From contig NZ_JH636439.1 of the NCBI RefSeq assembly GCF_000255705.1, positions 1,593,286 through 1,657,285 on the forward strand: a stretch of DNA of 64,000 nucleotides, read 5' to 3'. This DNA is from Zavarzinella formosa DSM 19928 (lineage in GTDB: Bacteria; Planctomycetota; Planctomycetia; Gemmatales; Gemmataceae). Made by a program: the position numbers and the translations under genes. The notes beneath the pieces are model-generated. The model did not search any database, was not told the DNA's origin, and saw nothing but the letters and a program-made list of their open reading frames with translations. Shown piece after piece: positions 55,737-64,000 of the stretch (its first letter is position 1; the number at the start of each line of letters is the position of its first letter).

Positions 55737-56902
55737 TGATGGCTCTCGCTGGCGTGGCTCTCTTCTTCGCCGCATTCCCGGCTCTGTTGTACTTTCGCAA
55801 TGTCACGCTTTATCGCACCCCGGCGGTTTCCCAAGAGCCTCCCGTTGGCGTGTCCGTGTTGATCCCGGCCCGCAATGAAGAGGCCGGGATCGAAGAAGCG
55901 GTGATGTCGGCGTTGACCTCCCAAGGGGTGAATTTGGAAGTGGTCGTGTTAGACGATCACTCCGAAGATCGCACGGCCGAGATTGTCCAAAAAATTGCAT
56001 TGACGGACAATCAATTGAGGTTGGAATCAGCCCCGCCATTGCCCGAAGGCTGGTGCGGCAAGCAGCACGCCTGCCATGTCCTCGCCGGACTGGCCCGTTA
56101 TGATTTGCTGGTGTTCGTCGATGCGGATGTGCGTCTGACGAGCGATGGCCTTTCCCGGATGGTCGGTTTCATTTATGGTTCCAAAACGGACTTGGTGAGC
56201 GGCATTCCCCGGCAACGAACGGGAACTCTCTTGGAAAAGCAACTGATCCCGCTGATTCACTTCTTACTGCTTGGTTTTTTGCCGATCGCCAGAATGCGCA
56301 CATCGGGACAAGTGAGTCTCGGGGCCGGATGCGGTCAACTTTTCATGGCCACCCGGCGGGGATACGATTTGTCCGGCGGCCACGCGGCCATCAGGCGATC
56401 CCTGCATGACGGGCTGACATTGCCGAGGGCGTTTCGCAAAGCCGGATTGATGACCGATCTGTTCGACGCCACCGAAGTGGCTTCTTGCCGGATGTATCAC
56501 TCGGCCAGCCAAGTGTGGTTCGGGCTGGCGAAGAATGCCCGCGAGGGGCTGGCGTCCAATCGGTTGATCGTTCCGGCCACGGTGATGCTGTTATCGGGCC
56601 AAGTGTTGCCAGTTGTACTATTGGGCTGGTTAAGCACTGAAGAATGGATCATGGCGGCAATGGTCGTTGTCGCTGTGGTTTGCTCACTGGCCCCGCGAAT
56701 TGATGCGGCCATCCGGTTCAAGCAATCACTTTGGGCGGCGTTTTTCAATCCGCTCAGCGTGTCATTGGTGATTCTGATTCAATGGTTCGCGCTGTTTCGG
56801 GATGTGCTGGGTTTTCGCCCATCATGGAAGGGCCGACAATACGCCAACACGGCCGTTACTTCTCCGTCGTCCGGGCCGGGAGACGATTCCCCTTCTCAAT
56901 GA
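55733..56902 (+). CDS. GT2 glycosyltransferase (CrtQ-like, carotenoid cluster)
   Basis: The ATG at 55733 lies in an ATGA overlap with the acyltransferase stop and gives 389 residues. An N-terminal membrane helix (ALAGVALFFAAFPALLYF) precedes a GT-A domain with VSVLIPARNEEAGIEEAV, VVLDDHSEDRT, the FVDADVRLT metal-binding motif and a GDLSGGH-like acceptor block (YDLSGGHAAIR). Hydrophobic C-terminal helices follow (VMLLSGQVLPVVLLGW). It resembles CrtQ, which glucosylates diaponeurosporenoate. Its last 47 bases overlap the convergent deacetylase gene. Confidence 0.82.
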   Translation: MMMALAGVALFFAAFPALLYFRNVTLYRTPAVSQEPPVGVSVLIPARNEEAGIEEAVMSALTSQGVNLEVVVLDDHSEDRTAEIVQKIALTDNQLRLESAPPLPEGWCGKQHACHVLAGLARYDLLVFVDADVRLTSDGLSRMVGFIYGSKTDLVSGIPRQRTGTLLEKQLIPLIHFLLLGFLPIARMRTSGQVSLGAGCGQLFMATRRGYDLSGGHAAIRRSLHDGLTLPRAFRKAGLMTDLFDATEVASCRMYHSASQVWFGLAKNAREGLASNRLIVPATVMLLSGQVLPVVLLGWLSTEEWIMAAMVVVAVVCSLAPRIDAAIRFKQSLWAAFFNPLSVSLVILIQWFALFRDVLGFRPSWKGRQYANTAVTSPSSGPGDDSPSQ

Positions 56903-57833
56903 TTTCCTTGACGTGCAGGCTCATCGGCAGCACCTTGAAGTTCTTCGCATACATGCGCAGAAAGTCGGCCGCCCAACCCAATTTGACCTTGCCGGGGATC
57001 TTCATCGCCGGGAAGAAGTCCAGCCCGCTCACATCGTCGTTGCCCATGAAATCAAGCGGATGTAACAGCAATGATGGTTGAGTTCGGGTGATCTTGCAGG
57101 CGAGGATAAAAGCCCGGAAATACCACCGAGCGATCAACGGGCTGTAGCACGACAAATAGAGCAGATAACTCAAATGAATGGGGATTTTGGCCATCGGGAA
57201 CGTCGTCACCGGGATTTCCACGATGGGACCGGCGGGGGTGTGCCAGCGATAGGCGTTTAGTCGCTTGAAACCTTCCGAGAGTTTGCCAAAGAGCTTGGAT
57301 CGTTGATGCTTCTCGGCGGCCGTCATTTTGCCGGCCTTGGCGAAATAATACATCCGGGCCAGCGGGCCAAGGAAAGTCGGAAAGGTGGAGGCATCATAAA
57401 GGTAATGGCGATTGGCCAGAATTCGTAACACAGCCGGCGACAAGCTAAAGCCAGGGCCGCGAAAGCCGATGGGACGTTGGCCGGTCACTTCTTCGAGAGC
57501 GTCTTCGGTCTTAGAAAGTTCTTCTTCGATTTCTCCGTCGGAATAGAGGTGCAGCCAAGGTTCATGGCGAAAGGAGTGGTTGCCCACTTCATGGCCCCGC
57601 CGGGTGATGTCCCCCAGCACGGTCCGGTCGGCGGCCTTGGCGGCATCCAAACCGACGATGAACCAAGTGATCTTGAGCGATAGTTGATCTAACAGATCCA
57701 GCACGCGCGGGACAATGATGGATAGATAACTCGGCAGTTCCTCCCAACCGGCGTCGCCGTGGGTTTTCATATAAGACCACTTGTTGTCGAGGTCGAGCGA
57801 CAAACTCGCGGTCAGTTGTGGTGATCGGCTCAT
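56856..57833 (-). CDS. NodB-type polysaccharide deacetylase (intact motifs)
   Basis: The 325-residue protein has the carbohydrate esterase 4 fold. SLDLDNKW gives the catalytic and metal-binding Asp residues, GHEVGNHSFRH the HxxxH-type metal ligands, and GFRGPGFSL motif 3. No signal peptide is seen, so it may act on a cytoplasmic lipid-linked precursor. It is the last gene of the minus-strand polysaccharide operon (ATGA overlap with the upstream FAD protein). A long insertion after residue 165 contains a hydrophobic stretch (HLSYLLYLSCYSPLIARW). Confidence 0.85.
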   Translation of the reverse strand: MSRSPQLTASLSLDLDNKWSYMKTHGDAGWEELPSYLSIIVPRVLDLLDQLSLKITWFIVGLDAAKAADRTVLGDITRRGHEVGNHSFRHEPWLHLYSDGEIEEELSKTEDALEEVTGQRPIGFRGPGFSLSPAVLRILANRHYLYDASTFPTFLGPLARMYYFAKAGKMTAAEKHQRSKLFGKLSEGFKRLNAYRWHTPAGPIVEIPVTTFPMAKIPIHLSYLLYLSCYSPLIARWYFRAFILACKITRTQPSLLLHPLDFMGNDDVSGLDFFPAMKIPGKVKLGWAADFLRMYAKNFKVLPMSLHVKEIIEKGNRLPARTTEK

Positions 57834-59164
57834 CGTTTCGAGGGGGGAAAGGTGGCTTCGGGATGGATGGCCTTCACCGCCCGGTCGGCCAAGGCGAGGC
57901 TTTCATTTACGTTCAGCGTGCCGTTGACGATTTGGGAAGAATTTGCCAGCCAAATATTGGGCAGGGAACTCTTGAAGGGCATCACACGTTTGGAGTAATC
58001 TCGCGAGGAGATGGCGAACACCTCACGGACTCGGGAAACCTGAAGCTCTATCACATCCGCTTCCGAAAAATGCGGATACATCCGTGACAACGCCGCGAGA
58101 AAACGATTGCGGATCGAGGCATCGGATTCGTCAAACAGCGGATCATCCGGGGCGACGTATTTTGGCAAGTAGACGAGAGAATGCCCGTTGAATTCTTCCC
58201 GGTTGACCAACGCGCTCATCTCAATGACTGCCGTGAACGGTACCCAAGAATCGGTGATATTGGTGACGTAAAACCGATCCAATGGCTTCCGAAGCAAAAC
58301 CGACACACACACGATTCCTTGATACCGCAAATCGGTCAGCCGATGCCGGTCTTCTGCCGGAAGCTCCGGCAACAAGCGATTGGTCACATGTGGGTTGGTG
58401 GTCAAAATCATGCGGTCGAACCGGTGTTCCGTTCCCGAGATTTCGCAACGCACTCCGGTGGCATCCGAACGGATTCCGGCCACCTTTGCCCCGGTGATGA
58501 CGCGAACGCCCGACTTTTCAAGAGAACTCTTCAAGGCGGCCAAAATCCGATGATAGCCGCCGTGAACATAGCCAAACATTTCCTTCTTCAACCCGCTCCG
58601 CCGGGCGGCGTACATCCGGGCGATGGTGGCCCAGATGAACGTCGCCATCGATTCGCGGTAGGCGTCCCCGAGCTTGGCTTTCAGAAGGGGAATCCAGATT
58701 TTTTCCAGCGTGCGGCCACCAGACCATCGCTTTAACCAAGTGGCGACAGGAACGCGCTCCAGATACCGCCAGTCGCGGATTTTGGAGGCGACGGTGATCG
58801 TCATCGCCAGCCGGATTTTGTCAAGCAAACCGAGCGGCGGGAACTTCAAGAACTCCATTGAGTTCGACATCGAGTACATTTGGCCATCCGTGTAGAAACC
58901 GGTCTTGGTTTCCACCCAGCGGAAGTCTTGCTCCAGCCCGATTTCGGCGACCAAATCGCGCACTAGAAAGTCGGACATCAGGATGACATGGTAATGCTTG
59001 TCCCAAGTGACATCACCGAGTTGCCAGGCGCCCGCTAACCCGCCGATGGAGTCGCCGGCTTCCAGAATTGTGACTTGATGGCCAAGTTTCGCCAGTCGCC
59101 GGGCAAGGCCGAGGCCGACCATCCCGCCGCCGACAATACCATAATGGAGAGATTGATTCGTCAC
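57830..59164 (-). CDS. FAD-dependent amine-oxidase-fold oxidoreductase
   Basis: This 444-residue flavoprotein has the N-terminal motif GIVGGGMVGLGLARRLAKLGH, then GGLAGAWQLGD and DKHYHVIL, in the style of UDP-galactopyranose mutase or protoporphyrinogen-oxidase-like enzymes found in polysaccharide loci. The C-terminal LANSSQIVNGTLNVNESLALADRA resembles the FAD-closing motif. It overlaps its neighbours by ATGA on both sides, so it is part of one transcript. Reaction unknown; ring contraction or oxidation of a sugar intermediate are possibilities. Confidence 0.75.
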   Translation of the reverse strand: MTNQSLHYGIVGGGMVGLGLARRLAKLGHQVTILEAGDSIGGLAGAWQLGDVTWDKHYHVILMSDFLVRDLVAEIGLEQDFRWVETKTGFYTDGQMYSMSNSMEFLKFPPLGLLDKIRLAMTITVASKIRDWRYLERVPVATWLKRWSGGRTLEKIWIPLLKAKLGDAYRESMATFIWATIARMYAARRSGLKKEMFGYVHGGYHRILAALKSSLEKSGVRVITGAKVAGIRSDATGVRCEISGTEHRFDRMILTTNPHVTNRLLPELPAEDRHRLTDLRYQGIVCVSVLLRKPLDRFYVTNITDSWVPFTAVIEMSALVNREEFNGHSLVYLPKYVAPDDPLFDESDASIRNRFLAALSRMYPHFSEADVIELQVSRVREVFAISSRDYSKRVMPFKSSLPNIWLANSSQIVNGTLNVNESLALADRAVKAIHPEATFPPSKR

Positions 59165-59778
59165 GGGAGTTCAACCGCCTCGCCGTCTTCGATGCGATAC
59201 TTTCGCTGGCATTTGAGGCAAACAACCTGCGTGGCTTCCGTCGGCATCCCGCCACTGAATTTACCGGTGATCTGTCCGCAACGACACACGGTTCCGATCA
59301 CACGGGCCGGGTTGCCGATCGCGAGGGCAAAATCCGGGATCGATTTGGTGACCACCGACCCCATCCCGATCATGGCAAACCGGCCGATGGTGAGATCGCT
59401 ACCGATCACGCAACCGGCCCCGATGGTGGCCCCCGGCCCGACCACGGTGCTGAGGGTTTCATCATCCGGGTCGCTTGGCCGCAGACTCTTCAAGTCCGGG
59501 GTCGCGGCCCGAGGGAAACGATCATTGGTGAAGATTGTCCCGGCGCTAATCATCACGCCGTCTTCGATGGTCACACAGGTGCAAATATAAACCATCGCGT
59601 TGATCTTGCAGCGATGGCCGATCTTCACGCCGTAGGCGACGTAAGTTTTCTCTCCGAGAATACACTCGTCGCCGATGCTCGTGTCGTGCCGCACATGCAC
59701 GGAATCCCAGATCGACGTTCCCTCGCCGATGCTGACATTGTTTTCGATGATGGCGGTCGGATGGATGCGGGCGGGCAT
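59161..59778 (-). CDS. WbpD-like hexapeptide-repeat N-acetyltransferase with zinc-ribbon tail
   Basis: The 205-residue protein has left-handed beta-helix hexapeptide repeats (IHPTAIIENNVSIGEGTSIWD, GEKTYVAYGVKIGHRCKI and VVGPGATIGAGCVIGSDLTIGRFAMIGMG). A C-terminal Cys-rich tail (CRCG ... CLKC) looks like a zinc ribbon. WbpD/WlbB enzymes acetylate UDP-3-amino-GlcNAcA with acetyl-CoA. This fits the adjacent aminotransferase and dehydrogenase genes. Start 6 bases from the dehydrogenase stop; end overlaps the flavoprotein start. Confidence 0.85.
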   Translation of the reverse strand: MPARIHPTAIIENNVSIGEGTSIWDSVHVRHDTSIGDECILGEKTYVAYGVKIGHRCKINAMVYICTCVTIEDGVMISAGTIFTNDRFPRAATPDLKSLRPSDPDDETLSTVVGPGATIGAGCVIGSDLTIGRFAMIGMGSVVTKSIPDFALAIGNPARVIGTVCRCGQITGKFSGGMPTEATQVVCLKCQRKYRIEDGEAVELP

Positions 59779-59784
59779 GGTTGA

Positions 59785-60771
59785 TTACTCGATGGGCATC
59801 CAGTGCGGTTCACGCAGGGACCGATACGCGGCTTCGATGCCTTGAACCGAGGCGAGCGCGTCCTCGCTTTTGATCAGAAGATTCTCAAGGCCAAGCGTGG
59901 CCTTGGCGAAGTTTCCGATCACATCCCGGAACGCCTGAACCTTGTCGTAGCCGTTGCCGAATTTCACCCAGTCGCGGGCAGAATGTTGCCGATAGCGGGA
60001 TTCCTTCCACCCGACGACCGCCATTCCCTGTGTCCCGTGGACTTTCAAATAATGATCCAGTTCCTTGTTGATGCTCCAGGAAAGATCAATCGTCGCCGGC
60101 ACGCCTGATTGTGCTTTCACAAACAGTTGAACCGTGTCTTCAACGGCGATCTTTTGGATATTCGGGAACTGGAACGCCCGCACGGCGGCCAGCGGGCCAA
60201 GCAGGTAACGGATAATGTCGATGCTGTGCGTGCCGTTGTCGATCAGCACGCCGCCGCCGCTGACCTCGGGAACCGAGTTCCATCGGGCCGCCATGTCCAC
60301 GCGGGCGGTGAAGGCATTTTCCAGCAACACAATCTGGCCAAGCACGCCGGAGGCGATCAGGCTTTTCAGCCGGATCACGTCTTCCACATAGCGAAACTTC
60401 GAGGACATCGTCAGCAGCACATGATTCGCGGCGGCCATGTCGAGCATCTTCGACGCGACGCCGGAGGAGATCGTGAATGGCTTTTCGCAAAGCACATGGA
60501 TCTTCGCCGCCACCAAATCACACACAATTTCTTCGTGGGTGTTTGGCGGCGTGCAGACAATGGCACCATCCAGTGACACGTCCGCTTTCAGCAATTCATG
60601 ATGGTTGGCAAAAGCCCGGCAGCCTAACCGTTCGGAGAGCGCTTGGGCCGCGTCCGAGCGAGGTTCGACAACCGCCGCCACCATCGAATTGGGGTGTTTT
60701 TCAAACGCTTGAACATAACTCTGGGCGATGCCACCCGCACCGATCAGGGCAAATCGTACGGGTCCGCTCAT
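59785..60771 (-). CDS. Gfo/Idh/MocA-family sugar dehydrogenase (WbpB-like)
   Basis: The ATG at 60771 forms an ATGA overlap with the aminotransferase stop and gives 328 residues. The N-terminal Rossmann motif is FALIGAGGIAQSYVQAFEKHP. The catalytic EKP-type Lys is in HVLCEKPFTIS, and GGGVLIDNGTHSIDI is the second conserved block. In the Wbp pathway the WbpB dehydrogenase oxidises C3 of UDP-GlcNAcA to allow transamination. Genes for the next two steps flank it. It could also be another sugar dehydrogenase of this large family. Confidence 0.85.
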   Translation of the reverse strand: MSGPVRFALIGAGGIAQSYVQAFEKHPNSMVAAVVEPRSDAAQALSERLGCRAFANHHELLKADVSLDGAIVCTPPNTHEEIVCDLVAAKIHVLCEKPFTISSGVASKMLDMAAANHVLLTMSSKFRYVEDVIRLKSLIASGVLGQIVLLENAFTARVDMAARWNSVPEVSGGGVLIDNGTHSIDIIRYLLGPLAAVRAFQFPNIQKIAVEDTVQLFVKAQSGVPATIDLSWSINKELDHYLKVHGTQGMAVVGWKESRYRQHSARDWVKFGNGYDKVQAFRDVIGNFAKATLGLENLLIKSEDALASVQGIEAAYRSLREPHWMPIE

Positions 60772-62009
60772 TGTCCGGTCCCTTCTCGCAACGCGGAACA
60801 ACATTGATGGATTGCCTTGGCGATGTATTCAACATGCTCGGCGGTGTATTTCTCGTTCCAAGGCAACACCAGAACCCGCTCCAGATATTTGAAGGTGCCG
60901 GGGAAGAGTTCGGCCGAGTAATCGACCGCTTCCGGCCGGGCCAACGTAAACGGCCAGCGACTGTTGCCGAAGGTCTTCTGATCGCGGAAAACTTCGCAAC
61001 GGAAGGCGGGCTTTTGAATGTAGCGGGGAGCGGAGGCGATGCCCCATTCCTTGAGGGCTTTGCCAAGGGCGACCGCCCCGCCGGGAATCACATTCGGATC
61101 GACCAACAGAGAATACTTCCAGAACACCGGATCATCATGCTCGCCTTGCGGCGGGGCTTGGATGCCCGCAACTCCTGCGAGCTCGGCGGTCATCGCCTTG
61201 GCAGTTTCCCGACGAGATTTGACGATCTCCGGGAGTTTCGGAAGTTGGCCCAAGGCACAAGCCCCTTGCAACTCGCTCCAACGATAATTCAGGGCAAGAG
61301 AGTAATGGTCGGGGTTGGCGTCGCCATAGCCCCACGCTTTGTTAATGAACAGGAAAATCTGCCGGGCAAATTTCGCATCATCGCTGACAACGATTCCACC
61401 TTCGCCGGTGGTGATATGCTTGCCTTGTTGCAGACTGAAGCAACCGGCGATCCCGAATCGGCCAACGGCCGTGCCCCGGTGCGTCGCCAAGAAAGCCTGC
61501 GCACAGTCCTCAATGACCGGAATGCCCTTGGCGTTGGCGAGTTCCATGATCGCCGTCATATCGCAGGGATTGCCAAACAAATGCGTGACAATGATGGCCT
61601 TGGTGCGGTCAGACAAGCGGGCCGCGATAGTGTCGGCAGTCACGTTGCCGGAAACGGGATCGACATCCGCAAAGACCGGAATGGCCCCTTGAAACACGAT
61701 GGGGGACAACGCCCCCATGTCCGTGATCGAGGTGGTGATGATTTCGTCGCCCGGTTCCGGGTTAATGGCCGCGATGGCGCAATGGACGGCCGCCGATCCG
61801 GAGGAACACCCGTGGGCGTGTTTCGCCCCGATCATTGCCGCAAAGCCGGTTTCAAATGATTTGGCGACCTTGCCCTTGGTGACAGTCAGCGTGCCGGAGT
61901 TAATCACCTCGGCGAGCAGGGCCAATTCTTCGGCCCCCAATGTTCGACCGCTGGCGTCCTGATCCGAAGGAAGCGTCAACGGCGGCGTCGGTCGAAAAAC
62001 CATGTTCAT
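60768..62009 (-). CDS. DegT/DnrJ-family PLP aminotransferase (WbpE-like)
   Basis: This 413-residue sugar aminotransferase contains HGCSSGSAAVHCAI (phosphate and ring binding), TTSITDMGALSPIVFQGA, VIEDCAQAFLATHRG with the PLP-contacting Asp, and SLQQGKHITTGEGG with the Schiff-base Lys. The ALNYRWSELQGACALGQL block is standard. In context it would transaminate the 3-keto sugar made by the WbpB-like enzyme. The extra N-terminal extension and long C-terminal part are typical of some DegT members. Overlaps both neighbouring genes by ATGA. Confidence 0.87.
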   Translation of the reverse strand: MNMVFRPTPPLTLPSDQDASGRTLGAEELALLAEVINSGTLTVTKGKVAKSFETGFAAMIGAKHAHGCSSGSAAVHCAIAAINPEPGDEIITTSITDMGALSPIVFQGAIPVFADVDPVSGNVTADTIAARLSDRTKAIIVTHLFGNPCDMTAIMELANAKGIPVIEDCAQAFLATHRGTAVGRFGIAGCFSLQQGKHITTGEGGIVVSDDAKFARQIFLFINKAWGYGDANPDHYSLALNYRWSELQGACALGQLPKLPEIVKSRRETAKAMTAELAGVAGIQAPPQGEHDDPVFWKYSLLVDPNVIPGGAVALGKALKEWGIASAPRYIQKPAFRCEVFRDQKTFGNSRWPFTLARPEAVDYSAELFPGTFKYLERVLVLPWNEKYTAEHVEYIAKAIHQCCSALREGTGQ

Positions 62010-63778
62010 AAGGCGATCTCCAGTGCGTTGCGTGTTGTATTGACGGCCAGTTCGCCGGATATTTCAGAGCTTGACGAATCGGAAACCGGCGATTCCGGCC
62101 GGCCCGGCGAGGGAGTGGGTTTGGGGTCGAACAGTCGGTGACGCAGAAGACAGGCCATCAACTTGAGATGACCCATGATCGTTCGGATCGTCTTCATCTT
62201 CGAGCGGCCGAGCATCCGAACCTCCAGCACGGCCGGTTGTTCAACAATGATCGATCCCGCCAGGTCCATCTTGCCGATTAGTTCGGCGATGCCGAGAAAA
62301 TTCCCGTATTTCAGCCGGGTCGCCACCGTCTTCGACTTTCGATAGACCCGGAAGCAACTCGTGTATGTGTGCAGTTTTTGCCGGAGAATACGCCGGTAAC
62401 ACCAAGAAGCTCCCCGCGACAGTTTCAACCGCCACTCGGGAACATTTCGCACCGCCCCCTCGGGGTGATACGGGGAAGCCGTCACCAAATCGACATTGGG
62501 CGTCAGCTTGGGAATCATCGATTCGAGTTGATGCGGATCATAGGTGCAATCGCAATCAATCGAACAGACAATCTCGGTCTTCGCCCGCGAAAGCCCGGTC
62601 ATGATGGCAGCCGTCACGCCTTGGTTTTTTTCGTGCCGGTAGAGGCTGACATTCGGGATACTTCCGAATGTTTGCTGCAAGCCGCTCCAAGTGCGATCCG
62701 AACTGCCGTCGTCCACGAGGGCAAAATCGATGCGATAAGTCCGGCCCAGTTTGTCCTCGACGCTCTTGAGCGTGTTGGCCAGATAAGGCAGGATGAGTTC
62801 CTCGTTATAACAGGGAACCACAATCGTGATCGGCGTCAAAAGGCCTGTGTCTGAGAGCGTTTCCTTTGAGGAAATCTCTTCGGGCATCTCGGCACGTTGC
62901 CGGAAAACGGGCCGGTCGGTCAACTCCGTGGACAGCCCCAGATAATCAGCCGCGCTGGTGAATTGATACTGTCCAAAAAGTTTTTCGAGATATCCCTCCA
63001 TCTTGTGGAGGTTCCTGTAGTGGCGCAGCCGGGTCAGGCGCGAACCGGCCGTGATCTTGGGTTGATCGGGGTCCAGTTCCCACGCATGGAAATAAGCAAC
63101 CAACGGGGAATCCATCCGGGTGGTCCAACGGTTAACCGCCCGGCGAACAAGCCAGTTGGGAATTTGCCGAAGGTAATTTCCCCCGGCCACCGGAACACGA
63201 ATCCCGGCGATGTTCCCCGTGGACACCGGCACTTCCCAAATGCCGCCATGTTCCCCTTCGTGGCGTCTTAAAACGCCATCTCTCGGGTCGGCGGTGAAGT
63301 TTTTGCCGATGGGGGCAATGCTGGAGTCGTACCCGTAACCCACTTCGGCGAGGGCGTCAAACGCCCAAACATCTTCGGGGGTGAACCACCCGTCAGCCAG
63401 ACGATAACCGACGACTTTTTGCCCGCCGGCGGATTCAATGGCTTCACGAGAACGAATTAAATCTTCTTTGAATTCATCCGGAGTCATCCCTTTGATGCCG
63501 CGATGATAATAACCCTTGCTCGCCACCTCATGCCCGTGATCGACGACCAGTTTCACCAGTTCGGGGAACTTGTCCGCAATCCAGCCGAGGATGAAAACCG
63601 TGGCTTTCAGATCATGGCGTTTCAGCAACTCCAACAATCGGTGTGTGTTCTTTTCGAGACGGTTCTCGAAGCGATACCACTGTCCCTGTTGAATGAGCCG
63701 GTTAAAGGCTCCCACTTGGAAGTAATCTTCCAAAGCGACGGTGAGAATGTGTGTCTTCGGAGGATGACCGGATGTCAT
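62006..63778 (-). CDS. Deacetylase-like domain fused to GT2 glycosyltransferase
   Basis: The 590-residue protein has two domains. Residues about 8-285 resemble the XrtA-type polysaccharide deacetylase (EDYFQVGAFNRL, THRLLELLKRHDLKATVFILGW, YGYDSSIAPIGK). The usual metal-binding motif SHGYxH is SKGYYH, the first Asp of DVEDYF is Ala, and GYRAPSFS is GYRLADGWF, so catalysis is doubtful. Residues about 315-560 are a GT2 domain (ITIVVPCYNEE, VDDGSSDRT, CSIDCDCTYDPHQ) of the DPM1/undecaprenyl-phosphate-glycosyltransferase type. The fusion suggests binding or targeting of a lipid-linked glycan. Overlaps neighbouring genes by ATGA. Confidence 0.8.
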   Translation of the reverse strand: MTSGHPPKTHILTVALEDYFQVGAFNRLIQQGQWYRFENRLEKNTHRLLELLKRHDLKATVFILGWIADKFPELVKLVVDHGHEVASKGYYHRGIKGMTPDEFKEDLIRSREAIESAGGQKVVGYRLADGWFTPEDVWAFDALAEVGYGYDSSIAPIGKNFTADPRDGVLRRHEGEHGGIWEVPVSTGNIAGIRVPVAGGNYLRQIPNWLVRRAVNRWTTRMDSPLVAYFHAWELDPDQPKITAGSRLTRLRHYRNLHKMEGYLEKLFGQYQFTSAADYLGLSTELTDRPVFRQRAEMPEEISSKETLSDTGLLTPITIVVPCYNEELILPYLANTLKSVEDKLGRTYRIDFALVDDGSSDRTWSGLQQTFGSIPNVSLYRHEKNQGVTAAIMTGLSRAKTEIVCSIDCDCTYDPHQLESMIPKLTPNVDLVTASPYHPEGAVRNVPEWRLKLSRGASWCYRRILRQKLHTYTSCFRVYRKSKTVATRLKYGNFLGIAELIGKMDLAGSIIVEQPAVLEVRMLGRSKMKTIRTIMGHLKLMACLLRHRLFDPKPTPSPGRPESPVSDSSSSEISGELAVNTTRNALEIAL

Positions 63779-64000
63779 GCGAACACCTCGTCGGCCACGG
63801 GCCGGGTACGCAAGATCTGATCCCGGATGGCGAAGACAATTTGCTGTCCCGCGTCCCCGGCGCCAAAGGGATTATCGCAGTCGGGCAGGGCGGAACCCAA
63901 GGCAAATCGCCGAAGTGCTTCCCGCAGGTCGTCCGGCGTGGGGGCCAGCATGGCGAAGCCGCTTTCCACTGCCTCGGGCCGTTCTGTTTGCTCCCTCATC
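63775..64000 (-). CDS. UDP-GlcNAc 2-epimerase-type enzyme, C-terminal end (5' end outside window)
   Basis: The visible 74 residues (RPEAVESG, NPFGAGDAGQQIV) match the C-terminal part of WecB/WbpI-family epimerases, where the TERPEAVE block contacts the UDP. The gene runs off the right edge; the ATG at 63999 is probably internal. In Wbp-type pathways the WbpI epimerase performs the last step, making the mannuronic configuration. Its stop overlaps the fusion gene's start (ATGA), placing it upstream in the same operon. Confidence 0.8.
   Translation of the reverse strand, partial: MREQTERPEAVESGFAMLAPTPDDLREALRRFALGSALPDCDNPFGAGDAGQQIVFAIRDQILRTRPVADEVFA

Overview
The window reads as a chromosomal stretch of a planctomycete, most likely a member of the Gemmataceae. 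The evidence is three side-by-side members of a small secreted family I recognise as TIGR03066 (described as a Gemmata obscuriglobus paralogous family), a sulfatase-type hydrolase, an isochorismatase-type hydrolase with a signal peptide, proline-rich secreted proteins, Kdo/LPS genes and a C30-type carotenoid cluster. Calls rest on reading motifs and gene order; no database search was possible.

Layout. (1) 1-3.1 kb is the right-hand end of an integrated element: the tail of a primase/helicase-like protein whose coding DNA is full of hairpin-forming repeats, an AlpA/excisionase-like HTH protein, and a tyrosine recombinase whose last codons run antisense through tRNA-Ala(CGC), the presumed attachment site. 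(2) 3.1-9.6 kb holds two large minus-strand outer-membrane proteins, an alginate-export-type barrel and a TPR protein ending in a barrel, likely export of a surface polysaccharide. (3) 9.6-22.7 kb is a mixed region: smpB; an operon of lipoprotein, GT4 glycosyltransferase and a double WaaP-like kinase; a metalloprotease-like lipoprotein; a PPC decarboxylase; the TIGR03066 trio; hydrolases; a rhomboid protease; an amino-acid permease. (4) 22.7-29.4 kb is a housekeeping run: metF, a Ski2-like helicase, cutC, kdsB, pyrG. (5) 29.4-42 kb holds a secreted esterase-like protein, the lipA-tmk-holB operon, a HEAT-repeat protein, an RluA-type pseudouridine synthase, an SMP-30-like protein, an SDR dehydrogenase and a three-domain ThiE. 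(6) 42-51.7 kb holds a charged TolA-like membrane protein, a TolC-type protein, a PhnD-like binding protein, a gyrA-gyrB-type pair in A-then-B order, and a BshB1-type deacetylase. (7) 51.8-56.9 kb is a compact operon of two CrtI/CrtN-type enzymes, an acyltransferase and a GT2 glycosyltransferase, matching the staphyloxanthin-type logic of acylated glycosyl C30 carotenoids. (8) 56.9-64 kb is a tightly overlapping minus-strand polysaccharide operon that carries a WbpB/WbpE/WbpD/WbpI-like set for a diacetamido-uronic-acid nucleotide sugar, with a deacetylase-GT2 fusion whose deacetylase motifs are altered.

Most worth a second look: the duplicated hairpin module and palindromic repeats inside the primase-like gene, the integrase tail made of antisense tRNA, the Clp_N-like/ThiD2-like/ThiE fusion, the deacetylase-GT2 fusion, the double WaaP-like kinase, and the gyrase-A-like subunit whose only GyrA-box-like motif lies near the C-terminus.
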